Assembly (NCBI GenBank): GCA_937892095.1
Contig: CALAVC010000151.1
Coordinates: 26,261 to 90,260, forward strand
Source: an uncultured Bacteroidales bacterium
GTDB lineage: Bacteria; Bacteroidota; Bacteroidia; Bacteroidales; Marinilabiliaceae
DNA: 64,000 nucleotides
Direction: 5' to 3'
In this document: positions 28,406 to 35,535 of the stretch, in pieces
Layout of the letters: each line of letters starts with the position of its first letter
How positions within the stretch are numbered: position 1 is the stretch's first letter
Translations under genes and position numbers: made by a program
Notes under the pieces: model-generated
The model's database searches: none
What the model was told of the DNA's origin: nothing
What the model saw: only the letters and a program-made list of their open reading frames with translations

Positions 28406-29215
28406 TTAATGTTTTTTGAGGTCGCAAGCGGCTTGCTCGTAGTCGATTAAGTGGTCGATGGTAGGCGTTGCACCACAGATAGGACATGTGCTACGTTGGC
28501 GAACGTTGACTGTCCGAAATTGCATACTTTTGGCGTCGAAAGTCAATAGCCTGTTGGTTAGTAGCTCTCCTACGCCAGTGAAATATTTGAGCGTTTCGGC
28601 AGCCTGAATGGTGCCGAGCATCCCTGCTATGGCTCCAAGCACACCCGCTTGCGAACATGTCGGCACGGCACCAGCAGGTGGCGGCGCATCGAATATGCAA
28701 CGATAGCATGCTGTGCCGGGTAGGTGGGTAAACGTCTGACCGTTGAATCGTAAAATTCCTCCATGCGAGAATGGTTTACCTGCCATGACGCATGCGTCGT
28801 TGATAAGAAACTTGACTGGAAAATTGTCGGTGCCATCGACAATGAAATCATACTCTTTTATTATGTCGACTGCGTTGGAGGAGTTAAGAAAATCGTAGTA
28901 TGTCTCTACTCTGACGTCTGGGTTGATGGCTTGTATCTTCTCTTTTGCACTCTGTACCTTGGGCACGCCAACGTCCTTTGTGAAGTGTATGACCTGACGT
29001 TGCAGGTTGGAGAGGTCGACAGTGTCGGCATCTATTATGCCAATGGTGCCAATGCCAGCTGCAGCAAGATAGAGCGAGACGGGTGCTCCAAGCCCGCCAG
29101 CTCCCACGACAAGTACGCGAGCGTTCATTATTTTCTCTTGTCCCTCAACGCCCACGTCTTGAAGCAAAATGTGGCGTGAGTATCGCAAGATTTGTTCTTC
29201 GGTTAGTTCTATCAT
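28406..29215 (-). CDS. ThiF/MoeB/HesA-family E1-like adenylyltransferase
   Basis: Activates the C terminus of a ubiquitin-like sulfur carrier by adenylation before sulfur transfer. The 269 residues show the nucleotide loop GAGGLGAP (Gly38-Gly43), the DADTVDLSNLQRQVIH block, the DGTDNFPVKFLIND block, the zinc cysteines Cys170/Cys173 and Cys244/Cys247 (CYRC, CPIC), and Cys187 in PTCSQAGVLG, the usual catalytic/persulfide cysteine position. There is no rhodanese domain. The ATG overlaps the stop of the carrier gene. Gene order carrier-E1-JAMM points to a dedicated thiocarboxylate system rather than thiamine or molybdopterin synthesis, as no thiG, thiH or moaE is present. Confidence 0.92.
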   Translation of the reverse strand: MIELTEEQILRYSRHILLQDVGVEGQEKIMNARVLVVGAGGLGAPVSLYLAAAGIGTIGIIDADTVDLSNLQRQVIHFTKDVGVPKVQSAKEKIQAINPDVRVETYYDFLNSSNAVDIIKEYDFIVDGTDNFPVKFLINDACVMAGKPFSHGGILRFNGQTFTHLPGTACYRCIFDAPPPAGAVPTCSQAGVLGAIAGMLGTIQAAETLKYFTGVGELLTNRLLTFDAKSMQFRTVNVRQRSTCPICGATPTIDHLIDYEQAACDLKKH

Positions 29216-29424
29216 AGTGCGCCTCCTCCCATGAAGTAAAGGAAGTCGACACGGTCAGCTTCCTTAATGTTTGTTTTGTCCCAGTCGTCGCGTTCGGCAA
29301 ACTCTTCGTTAACCTGTACCGAAACCATTTCGGGCTTATCTATGTGTAGCTGTGCTATTAGCTGACTTAGGTTGAGAGGCAATTTAATGTCTTGCTCATC
29401 TCCGTTGATGTAAATCTTTGCCAT
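29212..29424 (-). CDS. ThiS/MoaD-like sulfur carrier with blocked C terminus
   Basis: A 70-residue beta-grasp protein (MAKIYINGDE, LSQLIAQLHI, VSVQVNEEF, DRVDFLYFMGGG). Mature carriers end in Gly-Gly; this one ends Gly66-Gly67-Gly68-Ala69-Leu70, so two residues must be removed before the E1 enzyme can adenylate it. The JAMM peptidase two genes downstream is the obvious trimmer, as known for HcyS/HcyD of Wolinella and QbsE/QbsD of Pseudomonas. It heads the leftward arm of the sulfur island with a -7 box about 30 bases upstream, facing the DsrE gene of the rightward arm. Confidence 0.9.
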   Translation of the reverse strand: MAKIYINGDEQDIKLPLNLSQLIAQLHIDKPEMVSVQVNEEFAERDDWDKTNIKEADRVDFLYFMGGGAL

Positions 29425-29452
29425 ATCGTTTGTTTTCGTTTGAATCCGATTG

Positions 29453-29460
29453 CAAACCTA
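29453..29460 (-). promoter_or_regulatory. Promoter -7 box (TAGGTTTG) for the carrier operon
   Basis: Minus-strand TAGGTTTG fits TAnnTTTG, 29 bases upstream of the carrier ATG. It lies in the divergent control region of the sulfur island (29425-29599), which also holds a small GTGGTA/TACCAC inverted repeat at 29494-29512. Confidence 0.5.
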
Positions 29461-29599
29461 CGTTTGTTTGCTCAGTGGCGTAATCCTACGATGGTGGTAA
29501 ACTGCATACCACATAAGGGTTAGTATAATGCCACGAGAGTGTGATTTTATACAAGGCGTTTTTGCTGAAACTTTGCGGTTGAACTCAAACGAACAGAAT

Positions 29600-30079
29600 A
29601 TGGCAGAACAAAAAAAACTGAGCATCATAGCTTTCAGTGGCGACTTCGACAAGCTGACGGCAGTCTTTACGCTTGGGACGGGTGCTGCGGCTGTTGGCTA
29701 CGAGGTGAATATATTCTTCACCTTTTGGGGGCTCGATGCTATGAAGCAAAAAACGGGTCGAGCATTCGTTGGTGGCAATTGGCTGACCAAGATATTTGGC
29801 TTTATGATGGGTGGGCTAAGCGTGACTCCCACAAGCCGTTTCAATTTTCTTGGCATTGGTCCTAAAATCTTTCGCAGCCTAATGCGCAAAAACAATGTGG
29901 CAACTCTTGAAGAACTTGTCGAGGCTGCCAAAGCCCTCGGCATAAACTTCTATGCCTGCGAAATGGCAATGCACGTGCTCGGGCTTAAAAAAGAAGATTT
30001 TATCCCCGAAGTAAAAGACGTCTTGGGTGTGGCTTCGTTTCTCAGGTTGAGTGAGGGCGGACATACTTTGTTTATCTAA
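29600..30079 (+). CDS. DsrE/DsrF/DrsH-like sulfur-relay protein
   Basis: A 159-residue protein of the DsrE-like group often called peroxiredoxin-like or DsrE/F/H (LSIIAFSGDFDKLTAVFTLG, then VNIFFTFWGLDAMKQ). A single conserved cysteine, Cys120, sits in INFYACEMAMHVLG, the position that carries a persulfide in related proteins. The GGLSVTPTSRFNFLGIGPK loop is typical of the membrane-associating subgroup. The start at 29600 is chosen over the upstream in-frame ATG at 29528 because the protein family begins with the KKLSII strand. It opens the rightward arm of the sulfur island, 18 bases before the TusA-like gene. Confidence 0.88.
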   Translation: MAEQKKLSIIAFSGDFDKLTAVFTLGTGAAAVGYEVNIFFTFWGLDAMKQKTGRAFVGGNWLTKIFGFMMGGLSVTPTSRFNFLGIGPKIFRSLMRKNNVATLEELVEAAKALGINFYACEMAMHVLGLKKEDFIPEVKDVLGVASFLRLSEGGHTLFI

Positions 30080-30097
30080 TCACACACACAAAAAAAT

Positions 30098-30322
30098 ATG
30101 GCTACAAAAATATTAGACATCACAAAAGAACATTGTCCAATGACCTTTGTGAAGACAAAAATAGAACTCTCGAAGCTCGCCGAGGGCGACACTCTTGAAG
30201 TGCTACTGAGCGAAGGCGAACCACTCGACAACGTACCTCGCAATGCTCGTGAACAGGGCTACGAAGTCCTTTCTGTCGAACATGTAGAAGGAGCAACGCA
30301 TAAGTTAATAATTAAAAAATAA
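30098..30322 (+). CDS. TusA-like sulfur-transfer protein
   Basis: A 74-residue two-layer alpha/beta protein of the TusA/SirA family. The persulfide cysteine is Cys13 in the motif EHCPMTFVKTK; the family consensus is CPxP and here the second proline is replaced by Thr (CPMT), a variation seen in part of the family. TusA-like proteins accept sulfur from a cysteine desulfurase persulfide and hand it on to DsrE-type or other acceptors. Its position between the DsrE gene and the encapsulin/desulfurase pair is what such a relay would need. Eleven bases separate it from the encapsulin gene. Confidence 0.92.
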   Translation: MATKILDITKEHCPMTFVKTKIELSKLAEGDTLEVLLSEGEPLDNVPRNAREQGYEVLSVEHVEGATHKLIIKK

Positions 30323-30333
30323 CACGTACAACA

Positions 30334-31773
30334 ATGGCAGATTCTAATCTTCAACGCAGTGTAACCACTGCAACCGCTCGCGGACTTGCGACCACAACCA
30401 AGACGGCCCCTCAGATGGGCTCTATAACACCCAGACTCCTGCTGAAACTGTTGCCTTGGGTGCAAGTGTCGGGAGGCACGTTCCGTGTCAATCGTACAAA
30501 AGTTGAACTTCGTAAAAACGATCGTTTGCCCATAACGTATGCCGATGACGTGCCATCGTTTGCGGCTAAAGATCTGAAAGCCATACCACTCTTTTCTGAG
30601 TTCGACGACGAAACGCTTGGTCGGCTTGTAAGTGCTTTCGAGGCACAAGAAGTTGATGTCGACCAGTTTTTTGTCGAAGAGGGTAAAGATAAACAGCGCT
30701 TTTTTATTGTCGCCAACGGACAAGCCGAAGTCATAAGCAAAGGTCCTCATGGCGAAGATCTACGGATTGCTTTGCTTGGCGACGGAGAATACTTTGGCGA
30801 AGTCGATTTGCTCGATGAGCAAGAGTCGACAGTGTCGGTACGTGCCGTGACGTCCACTGTTTTTCTCGGTCTGAAACTAAATGAACTTGTTAAGTTTATA
30901 AAAGAAGTGCCAGACTTTCGTGAGAAATTTAACAAGGCTGTCGATAAGCAACTTCGTTTGCGTGCGTCGGTCAACGACAACGGCGAGAAGCACATCGACC
31001 TCGTCAGCGGTCATGAGGAGGACAATATAATCCCCGAGACCTATATCGACTACGAAGAAAATCCACGAGAATATCCGCTCAACACATTGCAGACTGTAGT
31101 GCGTGTGCATACTCGTGTGAGCGACCTCTACAACAATCCCTATAACCAACTCGAAGAACAATTGCGACTCTCGATCGAGAGCATCAAAGAACGTCAAGAG
31201 TGGGAGCTGATCAACAACAAGAAGTTCGGTCTGCTTTCTGCAGTCAACCCTGCCTATCGCATAACGACACGCTACGGTGCGCCCACGCCCGACGACCTCG
31301 ACGAACTATTGTCGCTCGTGTGGAAAGAACCCTCGTTCTTTGTTGCTCACCCACGTGCAATCGCTGCTTTCGAGCGAGAATGTACGTGGCGCGGTGTCCC
31401 ACCAGTAACCACCGACCTCTTTGGCACCAAAGTAATCTTGTGGCGTGGAGTGCCCATCATACCATCAGATAAAGTCGAGGTCGAAGGTCAGTATCTGACG
31501 GGTCGTGGAGTTGGCACAACCAAGATAATTCTTGTCCGCGTAGGCGAAAAGAATCAAGGCGTTGTCGGATTGCACCAGAGTGGCATCCCGGGCGAGATAG
31601 CTCCTTCGCTTTCGGCACGCCTAATGGGACTCGACAAGTTTGGTGTAGCGTCTTACCTCCTGACCAAATATTTTTCGCTTGCATCGCTCACCGACGACGC
31701 CATTGCTGTGCTCGAAAACGTCGAAGTGGGATATTATCACGACTATCAGCACAGAAATAAAGTCGAAAAGTAA
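30334..31773 (+). CDS. Family-2B-like encapsulin shell protein with cNMP-binding-type insert
   Basis: A 479-residue HK97-fold shell protein. The N-terminal arm (SVTTATARGLATTTKT, then ITPRLLLKLLPWVQV) and the C-terminal two thirds (HTRVSDLYNNPYNQLEEQL, QEWELINNKKFGLL, PTPDDLDELLSLVWKEPSFF, ILWRGVPIIPSDKV, VGLHQSGIPGE) match the SrpI-type family 2 encapsulins. Residues about 85-195 are a cyclic-nucleotide-binding-type beta-roll (IPLFSEFDDETLGRLV, then GDGEYFGEVDLLDEQES), the insertion that defines family 2B. In canonical cNMP pockets an arginine follows the FGE..LL stretch; here that place reads QESTV, so true cAMP/cGMP binding is doubtful. The next gene, directly abutting, encodes the likely cargo. 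The assembled shell is cytoplasmic. Confidence 0.93.
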   Translation: MADSNLQRSVTTATARGLATTTKTAPQMGSITPRLLLKLLPWVQVSGGTFRVNRTKVELRKNDRLPITYADDVPSFAAKDLKAIPLFSEFDDETLGRLVSAFEAQEVDVDQFFVEEGKDKQRFFIVANGQAEVISKGPHGEDLRIALLGDGEYFGEVDLLDEQESTVSVRAVTSTVFLGLKLNELVKFIKEVPDFREKFNKAVDKQLRLRASVNDNGEKHIDLVSGHEEDNIIPETYIDYEENPREYPLNTLQTVVRVHTRVSDLYNNPYNQLEEQLRLSIESIKERQEWELINNKKFGLLSAVNPAYRITTRYGAPTPDDLDELLSLVWKEPSFFVAHPRAIAAFERECTWRGVPPVTTDLFGTKVILWRGVPIIPSDKVEVEGQYLTGRGVGTTKIILVRVGEKNQGVVGLHQSGIPGEIAPSLSARLMGLDKFGVASYLLTKYFSLASLTDDAIAVLENVEVGYYHDYQHRNKVEK

Positions 31774-33303
31774 ATGATTGATTTGAAGCAACTTAACAAT
31801 TTTCCGACTGTTGGCGCAGAGTCTCTAACCTTGCTTAAAGAGGTTGCCCAAAAGTATTGCCCCGAAGAGCTTCAAACTGTGCGAAAATCTTTTTTGCCCG
31901 ATGAAAAGCTAAATCTCTCGGAGTTGCAAGCTGGGTTTCGACAACTCTTGTCGGGTGGCGGTGGCTATGCTGCCTTGCCCTACATAGGCGACAATGAGTC
32001 TGTGTCGCACTCTCTCCCTCACGACGATGGCTTTGGTGTCGGAATCCCAGAGACTCAGAAACTGCGAGAGCTAAACTATGAGGAGGTCGATACGCTCAAC
32101 CCTGACCTTGTGAAGAAAGACTTTCCCGTCTTGCAACAAAAAGTTAATGGTCGCGACCTCGTCTGGCTCGACAATGGTGCTACAACACAAAAGCCCAATC
32201 TTGTAATCGACAAGATTACGGATTATTATCGCAATTATAATTCAAACATTCATCGTGGAGCGCATACCCTTGCTGCTCGTGCAACGGATGCCTATGAGGA
32301 GGCTCGCGATAAAGTGCGACACTTTATCAACGCTTCGTCCAGCGAAGAGATAATTTTTGTGCGTGGCACCACCGAAGGCATTAACCTTGTGGCACAAACC
32401 TATGGCAGACAATACCTTTCGCCAGGCGACGACGTCATAGTTAGCGAACTCGACCATCATGCCAACATTGTTCCTTGGCAACGCATTTGCCAAGAGCGTG
32501 GGGCAACGTTGCGCGCTATCCCTACCGACAAAAATGGTGACCTCATTCTCTCCGAGTTTGAACGCCTAATTACGTCGCGCACTCGCTTCGTCTCGGTTGG
32601 GCACGTAAATAATACTTTTGGCACCATAAACGATGTGCAACGCATAATAGACATTGCTCACTCTCATCACGTGCCAGTGCTCATCGATGGTGCGCAATCA
32701 ATTGCTCACACCGCTGTCGATGTACAACGCCTCGGTGTCGACTTCTTCGTCTTTAGCGGACATAAAATATATGGTCCTAATGGCATAGGCGTTGTGTATG
32801 GACGCAAAGAGATTCTGTCCAAAATGCAACCTTGGCAAGGTGGTGGAAACATGATAAAAGACGTAACCATCGAGCGCACTGAGTACAATGTGCCGCCAGC
32901 TCGCTTCGAAGCTGGTACGCCCAATGTTGCCGATGCCATAGGGCTTGGCGCAGCTCTCGATTATGTAAGTCGTCTTGGCATCCGCAATATCGAACGACAC
33001 GAACACGACCTAACCGAATATGCACGAGAACAACTATCTCAAATTCAGGGGCTTACGCTCATTGGCAATCCCCGAAGTCGTGTCTCTGTAGTCAGTTTTG
33101 TGCTCAATGGCATTTCTGTCCCCGAAGTCGGCACTTTGCTCGACAAAGAAGGCATTGCCGTCCGTGCCGGACATCATTGCGCCCAGCCTGCTCTGCGAGC
33201 CTTAGGCTACGAGATGAGTGTACGTCCCACCTTTGCTCTCTACAACACTCGCGACGATGTCGATAAACTTGTTGTTGCAATCAGAAAAATATTGGGTCGA
33301 TAA
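31774..33303 (+). CDS. Encapsulated-type cysteine desulfurase with N-terminal extension
   Basis: PLP enzyme that removes sulfur from L-cysteine as a persulfide, leaving alanine. The catalytic part, about residues 112-509, is SufS-like (group II): WLDNGATTQKP, RGTTEGINLVA, DHHANIVPW, PLP-lysine Lys331 in FSGHKIYGPNG, and catalytic Cys469 in RAGHHCAQP. Ahead of it lies an extension of about 110 residues with helical beginnings and a low-complexity Gly/Ser/Pro-rich linker (SGGGGYAALPYIGDNESV). Desulfurases bound inside family 2 encapsulins carry such disordered N-terminal cargo-loading regions, so this is the presumed cargo of the shell protein encoded immediately upstream (no gap). No sufBCD or sufE genes adjoin it, which argues against a general Fe-S role. 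The TAATG overlap couples it to the next gene. Confidence 0.95.
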   Translation: MIDLKQLNNFPTVGAESLTLLKEVAQKYCPEELQTVRKSFLPDEKLNLSELQAGFRQLLSGGGGYAALPYIGDNESVSHSLPHDDGFGVGIPETQKLRELNYEEVDTLNPDLVKKDFPVLQQKVNGRDLVWLDNGATTQKPNLVIDKITDYYRNYNSNIHRGAHTLAARATDAYEEARDKVRHFINASSSEEIIFVRGTTEGINLVAQTYGRQYLSPGDDVIVSELDHHANIVPWQRICQERGATLRAIPTDKNGDLILSEFERLITSRTRFVSVGHVNNTFGTINDVQRIIDIAHSHHVPVLIDGAQSIAHTAVDVQRLGVDFFVFSGHKIYGPNGIGVVYGRKEILSKMQPWQGGGNMIKDVTIERTEYNVPPARFEAGTPNVADAIGLGAALDYVSRLGIRNIERHEHDLTEYAREQLSQIQGLTLIGNPRSRVSVVSFVLNGISVPEVGTLLDKEGIAVRAGHHCAQPALRALGYEMSVRPTFALYNTRDDVDKLVVAIRKILGR

Positions 33304-34535
33304 TGCAATACGAAACGAAAATACTAACAACCAAGTATCCTAAGCCCGATCCCTATGGAGCATTATCGATGCCAGTATATCATACGGCGGCGTTTGAGTT
33401 TGAATCTGCCAAAGCCATGAGCGACGCTTTTTGCGGTCGCTCCATGGCGCCGTCGTATGCTCGCATCAGCAACCCCACTGTCACTTTCTTCGAAGAACGT
33501 GTCAGGCAACTGACTGGTGCTGCAAGCGTCACTGCTCTCAATATGGGCATGACGGCCATCTCCTATGCGCTTATGGCTGTCAGTGCTGCAGGACTGAACA
33601 TTGTAGCGTCTAAACATCTGTTTGGCAATAGTGTATCGCTTCTTCGCGACACTTTGGGCACCCTTGGTGTCGAAACTCGTTTTGCCGACTTTACAAACGT
33701 CGATGAAGTCAAGTCGCTAATCGATAGCAAGACCTGCGCGCTCTTCTTCGAGATTATAACCAATCCACAACTTTTCGTGGCAGACATCCGTGCGCTATCC
33801 AATATAGCTCACGCTGCCAGCGTGCCACTTATTGCCGACACGACCATTGTCCCTTTCTCAATCTTTCACGCCGCCGATTTCGGAGTGGACATAGAAGTCG
33901 TTTCCAGCACAAAATATATCTCAGGCGGAGGCACAGGTCTCGGTGGGCTACTTATCGACTACGGGAAGTTCGACTATTCGCAGTCTCCATCGCCAGCTTT
34001 GCTTGCTCGTGTCAAGCGCGTCGGCAAAAAACAAGCTTTCACCGCTCGTGTCAAAACAGAGCTCATAACCAATCTCGGAGGGCTAATGACACCTCATGTC
34101 GCCTATATGCAAACGCTCGGACTCGACACACTTGATATTCGCTACAAACGTCAGGCCGAAACCACACTATCACTTGCTCGACAATGTCTGCAACTACCCG
34201 AAATAAAGCGTGTGAATTATACTGGTCTCGAAGGAAATCCATTCTACAAATTGTCCTGTGAGCAATTTGGCACTTTGCCTGGTGCTGTCTTTACCATCGA
34301 TCTGCCCGACAAAGAATCAGCCTTTGCCTTTATCAACAACTTGCAAGTTATACGTCGCGCCACAAATCTTTTCGACCGCAAATCCTTAGCCATACACCCA
34401 GCCTCAACAATCTTCGGACTCTTCACCCCAGAGCAACGCACCAACATGTCTGTTCCCAACACCACTGTGCGCATAAGTGTCGGTCTCGAAAATGTTGAAG
34501 ATCTGTTCGACGACATCAAGCAAAGCATAAAATGA
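33303..34535 (+). CDS. Cys/Met-metabolism PLP enzyme (O-acetylhomoserine sulfhydrylase-like)
   Basis: A 410-residue fold-type I PLP enzyme of the Cys/Met metabolism family. Visible features are PVYHTAAFEFES, YARISNPTV, the NMGMTAIS block, and the PLP-lysine Lys204 in VVSSTKYISGGG followed by GLGGLLIDYG. The nearest functions are O-acetylhomoserine sulfhydrylase or cystathionine-type synthase/lyase; the sequence alone does not settle which. Because its start overlaps the desulfurase stop, I infer that it uses sulfur supplied by the island, probably as a protein thiocarboxylate, to make homocysteine, as in the HcyS system of Wolinella. A second member of the same family is encoded at 43071. Cytoplasmic. 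Confidence 0.9.
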   Translation: MQYETKILTTKYPKPDPYGALSMPVYHTAAFEFESAKAMSDAFCGRSMAPSYARISNPTVTFFEERVRQLTGAASVTALNMGMTAISYALMAVSAAGLNIVASKHLFGNSVSLLRDTLGTLGVETRFADFTNVDEVKSLIDSKTCALFFEIITNPQLFVADIRALSNIAHAASVPLIADTTIVPFSIFHAADFGVDIEVVSSTKYISGGGTGLGGLLIDYGKFDYSQSPSPALLARVKRVGKKQAFTARVKTELITNLGGLMTPHVAYMQTLGLDTLDIRYKRQAETTLSLARQCLQLPEIKRVNYTGLEGNPFYKLSCEQFGTLPGAVFTIDLPDKESAFAFINNLQVIRRATNLFDRKSLAIHPASTIFGLFTPEQRTNMSVPNTTVRISVGLENVEDLFDDIKQSIK

Positions 34536-34575
34536 TTTTTTGCCCCTTTCGTTGCTCCTAACAACATCTTTTTTG

Positions 34576-34588
34576 CACTTGTCAAGTG
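34576..34588. repeat. Palindrome CACTTGTCAAGTG downstream of the sulfur island
   Basis: A perfect 13-base odd palindrome, itself flanked by weaker AACAACA/TGTTGTT arms, in the 173-base gap between the PLP enzyme and the TonB-like gene. It could be an operator or a weak terminator (no clear T-run follows). The rest of that gap holds no gene I can support. Confidence 0.35.
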
Positions 34589-34708
34589 TTGTTATCGAAA
34601 TTTTAGCTAAATTGGCACTTGGTTTTAGTCGTTGCGCGCGGCTACACCACTCGTTACAAGAAAAATAAGACACATCGCTTGGGTCTTTTGCAATAAATTT
34701 AGTTCACA

Positions 34709-35398
34709 ATGGAAGTCAAAAAGTCACCTAAGGCTGACCTCGAGAACAAGAAGACACTCTTCACGGAGATTGGCTTGGCAGTCGTACTTGCCGGCACCCT
34801 CGGTGCTTTCGAGTACTCCGTGACCGACCAGAAAATCCAGATTATGGAGGTGTCGCAAGAGGTGGAGGCAGCCGATGAACTTCCCCCAGTTACCACACAG
34901 GAGGAAGTCAAACCACCACCACCACCACCGCCTCCCCCAGTTGTCGAAGTGCTCACCATCGTAGACGATGACACCGAAGTAGCCGACGAATTCGACCTAC
35001 AAGACACAGAAGCAGACGAAAACACCGAGATAGTCGAATATCAGGCTGTCGAAGTCGTTGAAGAAGAAGAAGACCACTCCGACGAAATCTTTATGATTGT
35101 AGAACAGATGCCAGTCTTCCCAGGTGGCGACGCTGCTCTACGCAAATATTTGGCTCAAGAAGTCAAATATCCAGTCATAGCACAAGAAAACGGCATTCAA
35201 GGTCGCGTCTTCGTCAAGTTCGTCATCGGTGCCGACGGCTCGGTTAGCAACGTCGAAGTTGCTCGTCCTTTCGACCCGAACCTCGACAAAGAGGCCGTTC
35301 GCGTGGTTAAGTCCATGCCTAAATGGTCGCCCGGTAAGCAACGTGGTAAACCTGTCCGCGTAAGCTACACAGTGCCTATCAACTTTGTCCTCCAGTAG
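34709..35398 (+). CDS. TonB-family energy-transducing protein
   Basis: A 229-residue inner-membrane protein that spans the periplasm to energise outer-membrane receptors. One membrane helix lies near residues 21-40 (FTEIGLAVVLAGTLGAFEYS), followed by a run of nine prolines (KPPPPPPPPPVVEV), a strongly acidic linker rich in Glu/Asp/Val, and the TonB C-terminal domain (FPGGDAALRKYLAQEVKYP, GIQGRVFVKFVI, MPKWSPGKQRGKPVRVSYTV). The YP motif that contacts TonB boxes is present. It is a single gene, ended by a strong terminator; no exbB/exbD or receptor is adjacent. Bacteroidota typically have many such paralogues. Confidence 0.93.
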   Translation: MEVKKSPKADLENKKTLFTEIGLAVVLAGTLGAFEYSVTDQKIQIMEVSQEVEAADELPPVTTQEEVKPPPPPPPPPVVEVLTIVDDDTEVADEFDLQDTEADENTEIVEYQAVEVVEEEEDHSDEIFMIVEQMPVFPGGDAALRKYLAQEVKYPVIAQENGIQGRVFVKFVIGADGSVSNVEVARPFDPNLDKEAVRVVKSMPKWSPGKQRGKPVRVSYTVPINFVLQ

Positions 35399-35424
35399 GT
35401 CAAAACAGATAATCATAGCACCAC

Positions 35425-35458
35425 AACGCTCGCAAAAAACTTTGCGAGCGTTTTTTTT
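35425..35458 (+). terminator. Terminator of the TonB-family gene
   Basis: A perfect 12-bp stem (35425-35436 with 35441-35452), loop AAAC, followed by eight T residues. It lies 26 bases past the stop codon. Confidence 0.95.
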
Positions 35459-35509
35459 GCCCATGTATATCCTATTGCGTAGCGACATTAGTCGTTACGT
35501 AAAAAAAAG

Positions 35510-35517
35510 TAAATTTG
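35510..35517 (+). promoter_or_regulatory. Promoter -7 box (TAAATTTG) for the SGNH-SGNH-MBOAT operon
   Basis: TAAATTTG matches TAnnTTTG and ends 18 bases before the ATG at 35536. A TTAG lies 18 bases upstream of it as a possible degenerate -33 element. Confidence 0.6.
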
Positions 35518-35535
35518 CATCGTACTATCTTGCCG

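Noticed and set aside
28406..29424. Thiamine or molybdopterin biosynthesis genes
   Set aside because: ThiF/ThiS-like and MoeB/MoaD-like sequence is real, but no thiG, thiH, thiC, moaE or moaC is adjacent, and the carrier's blocked C terminus plus JAMM gene fits other carrier systems better.
31774..33303. SUF iron-sulfur cluster assembly locus
   Set aside because: The desulfurase is SufS-like, but sufB, sufC, sufD and sufE are absent and the neighbours are shell, TusA, DsrE and a Cys/Met-metabolism enzyme.
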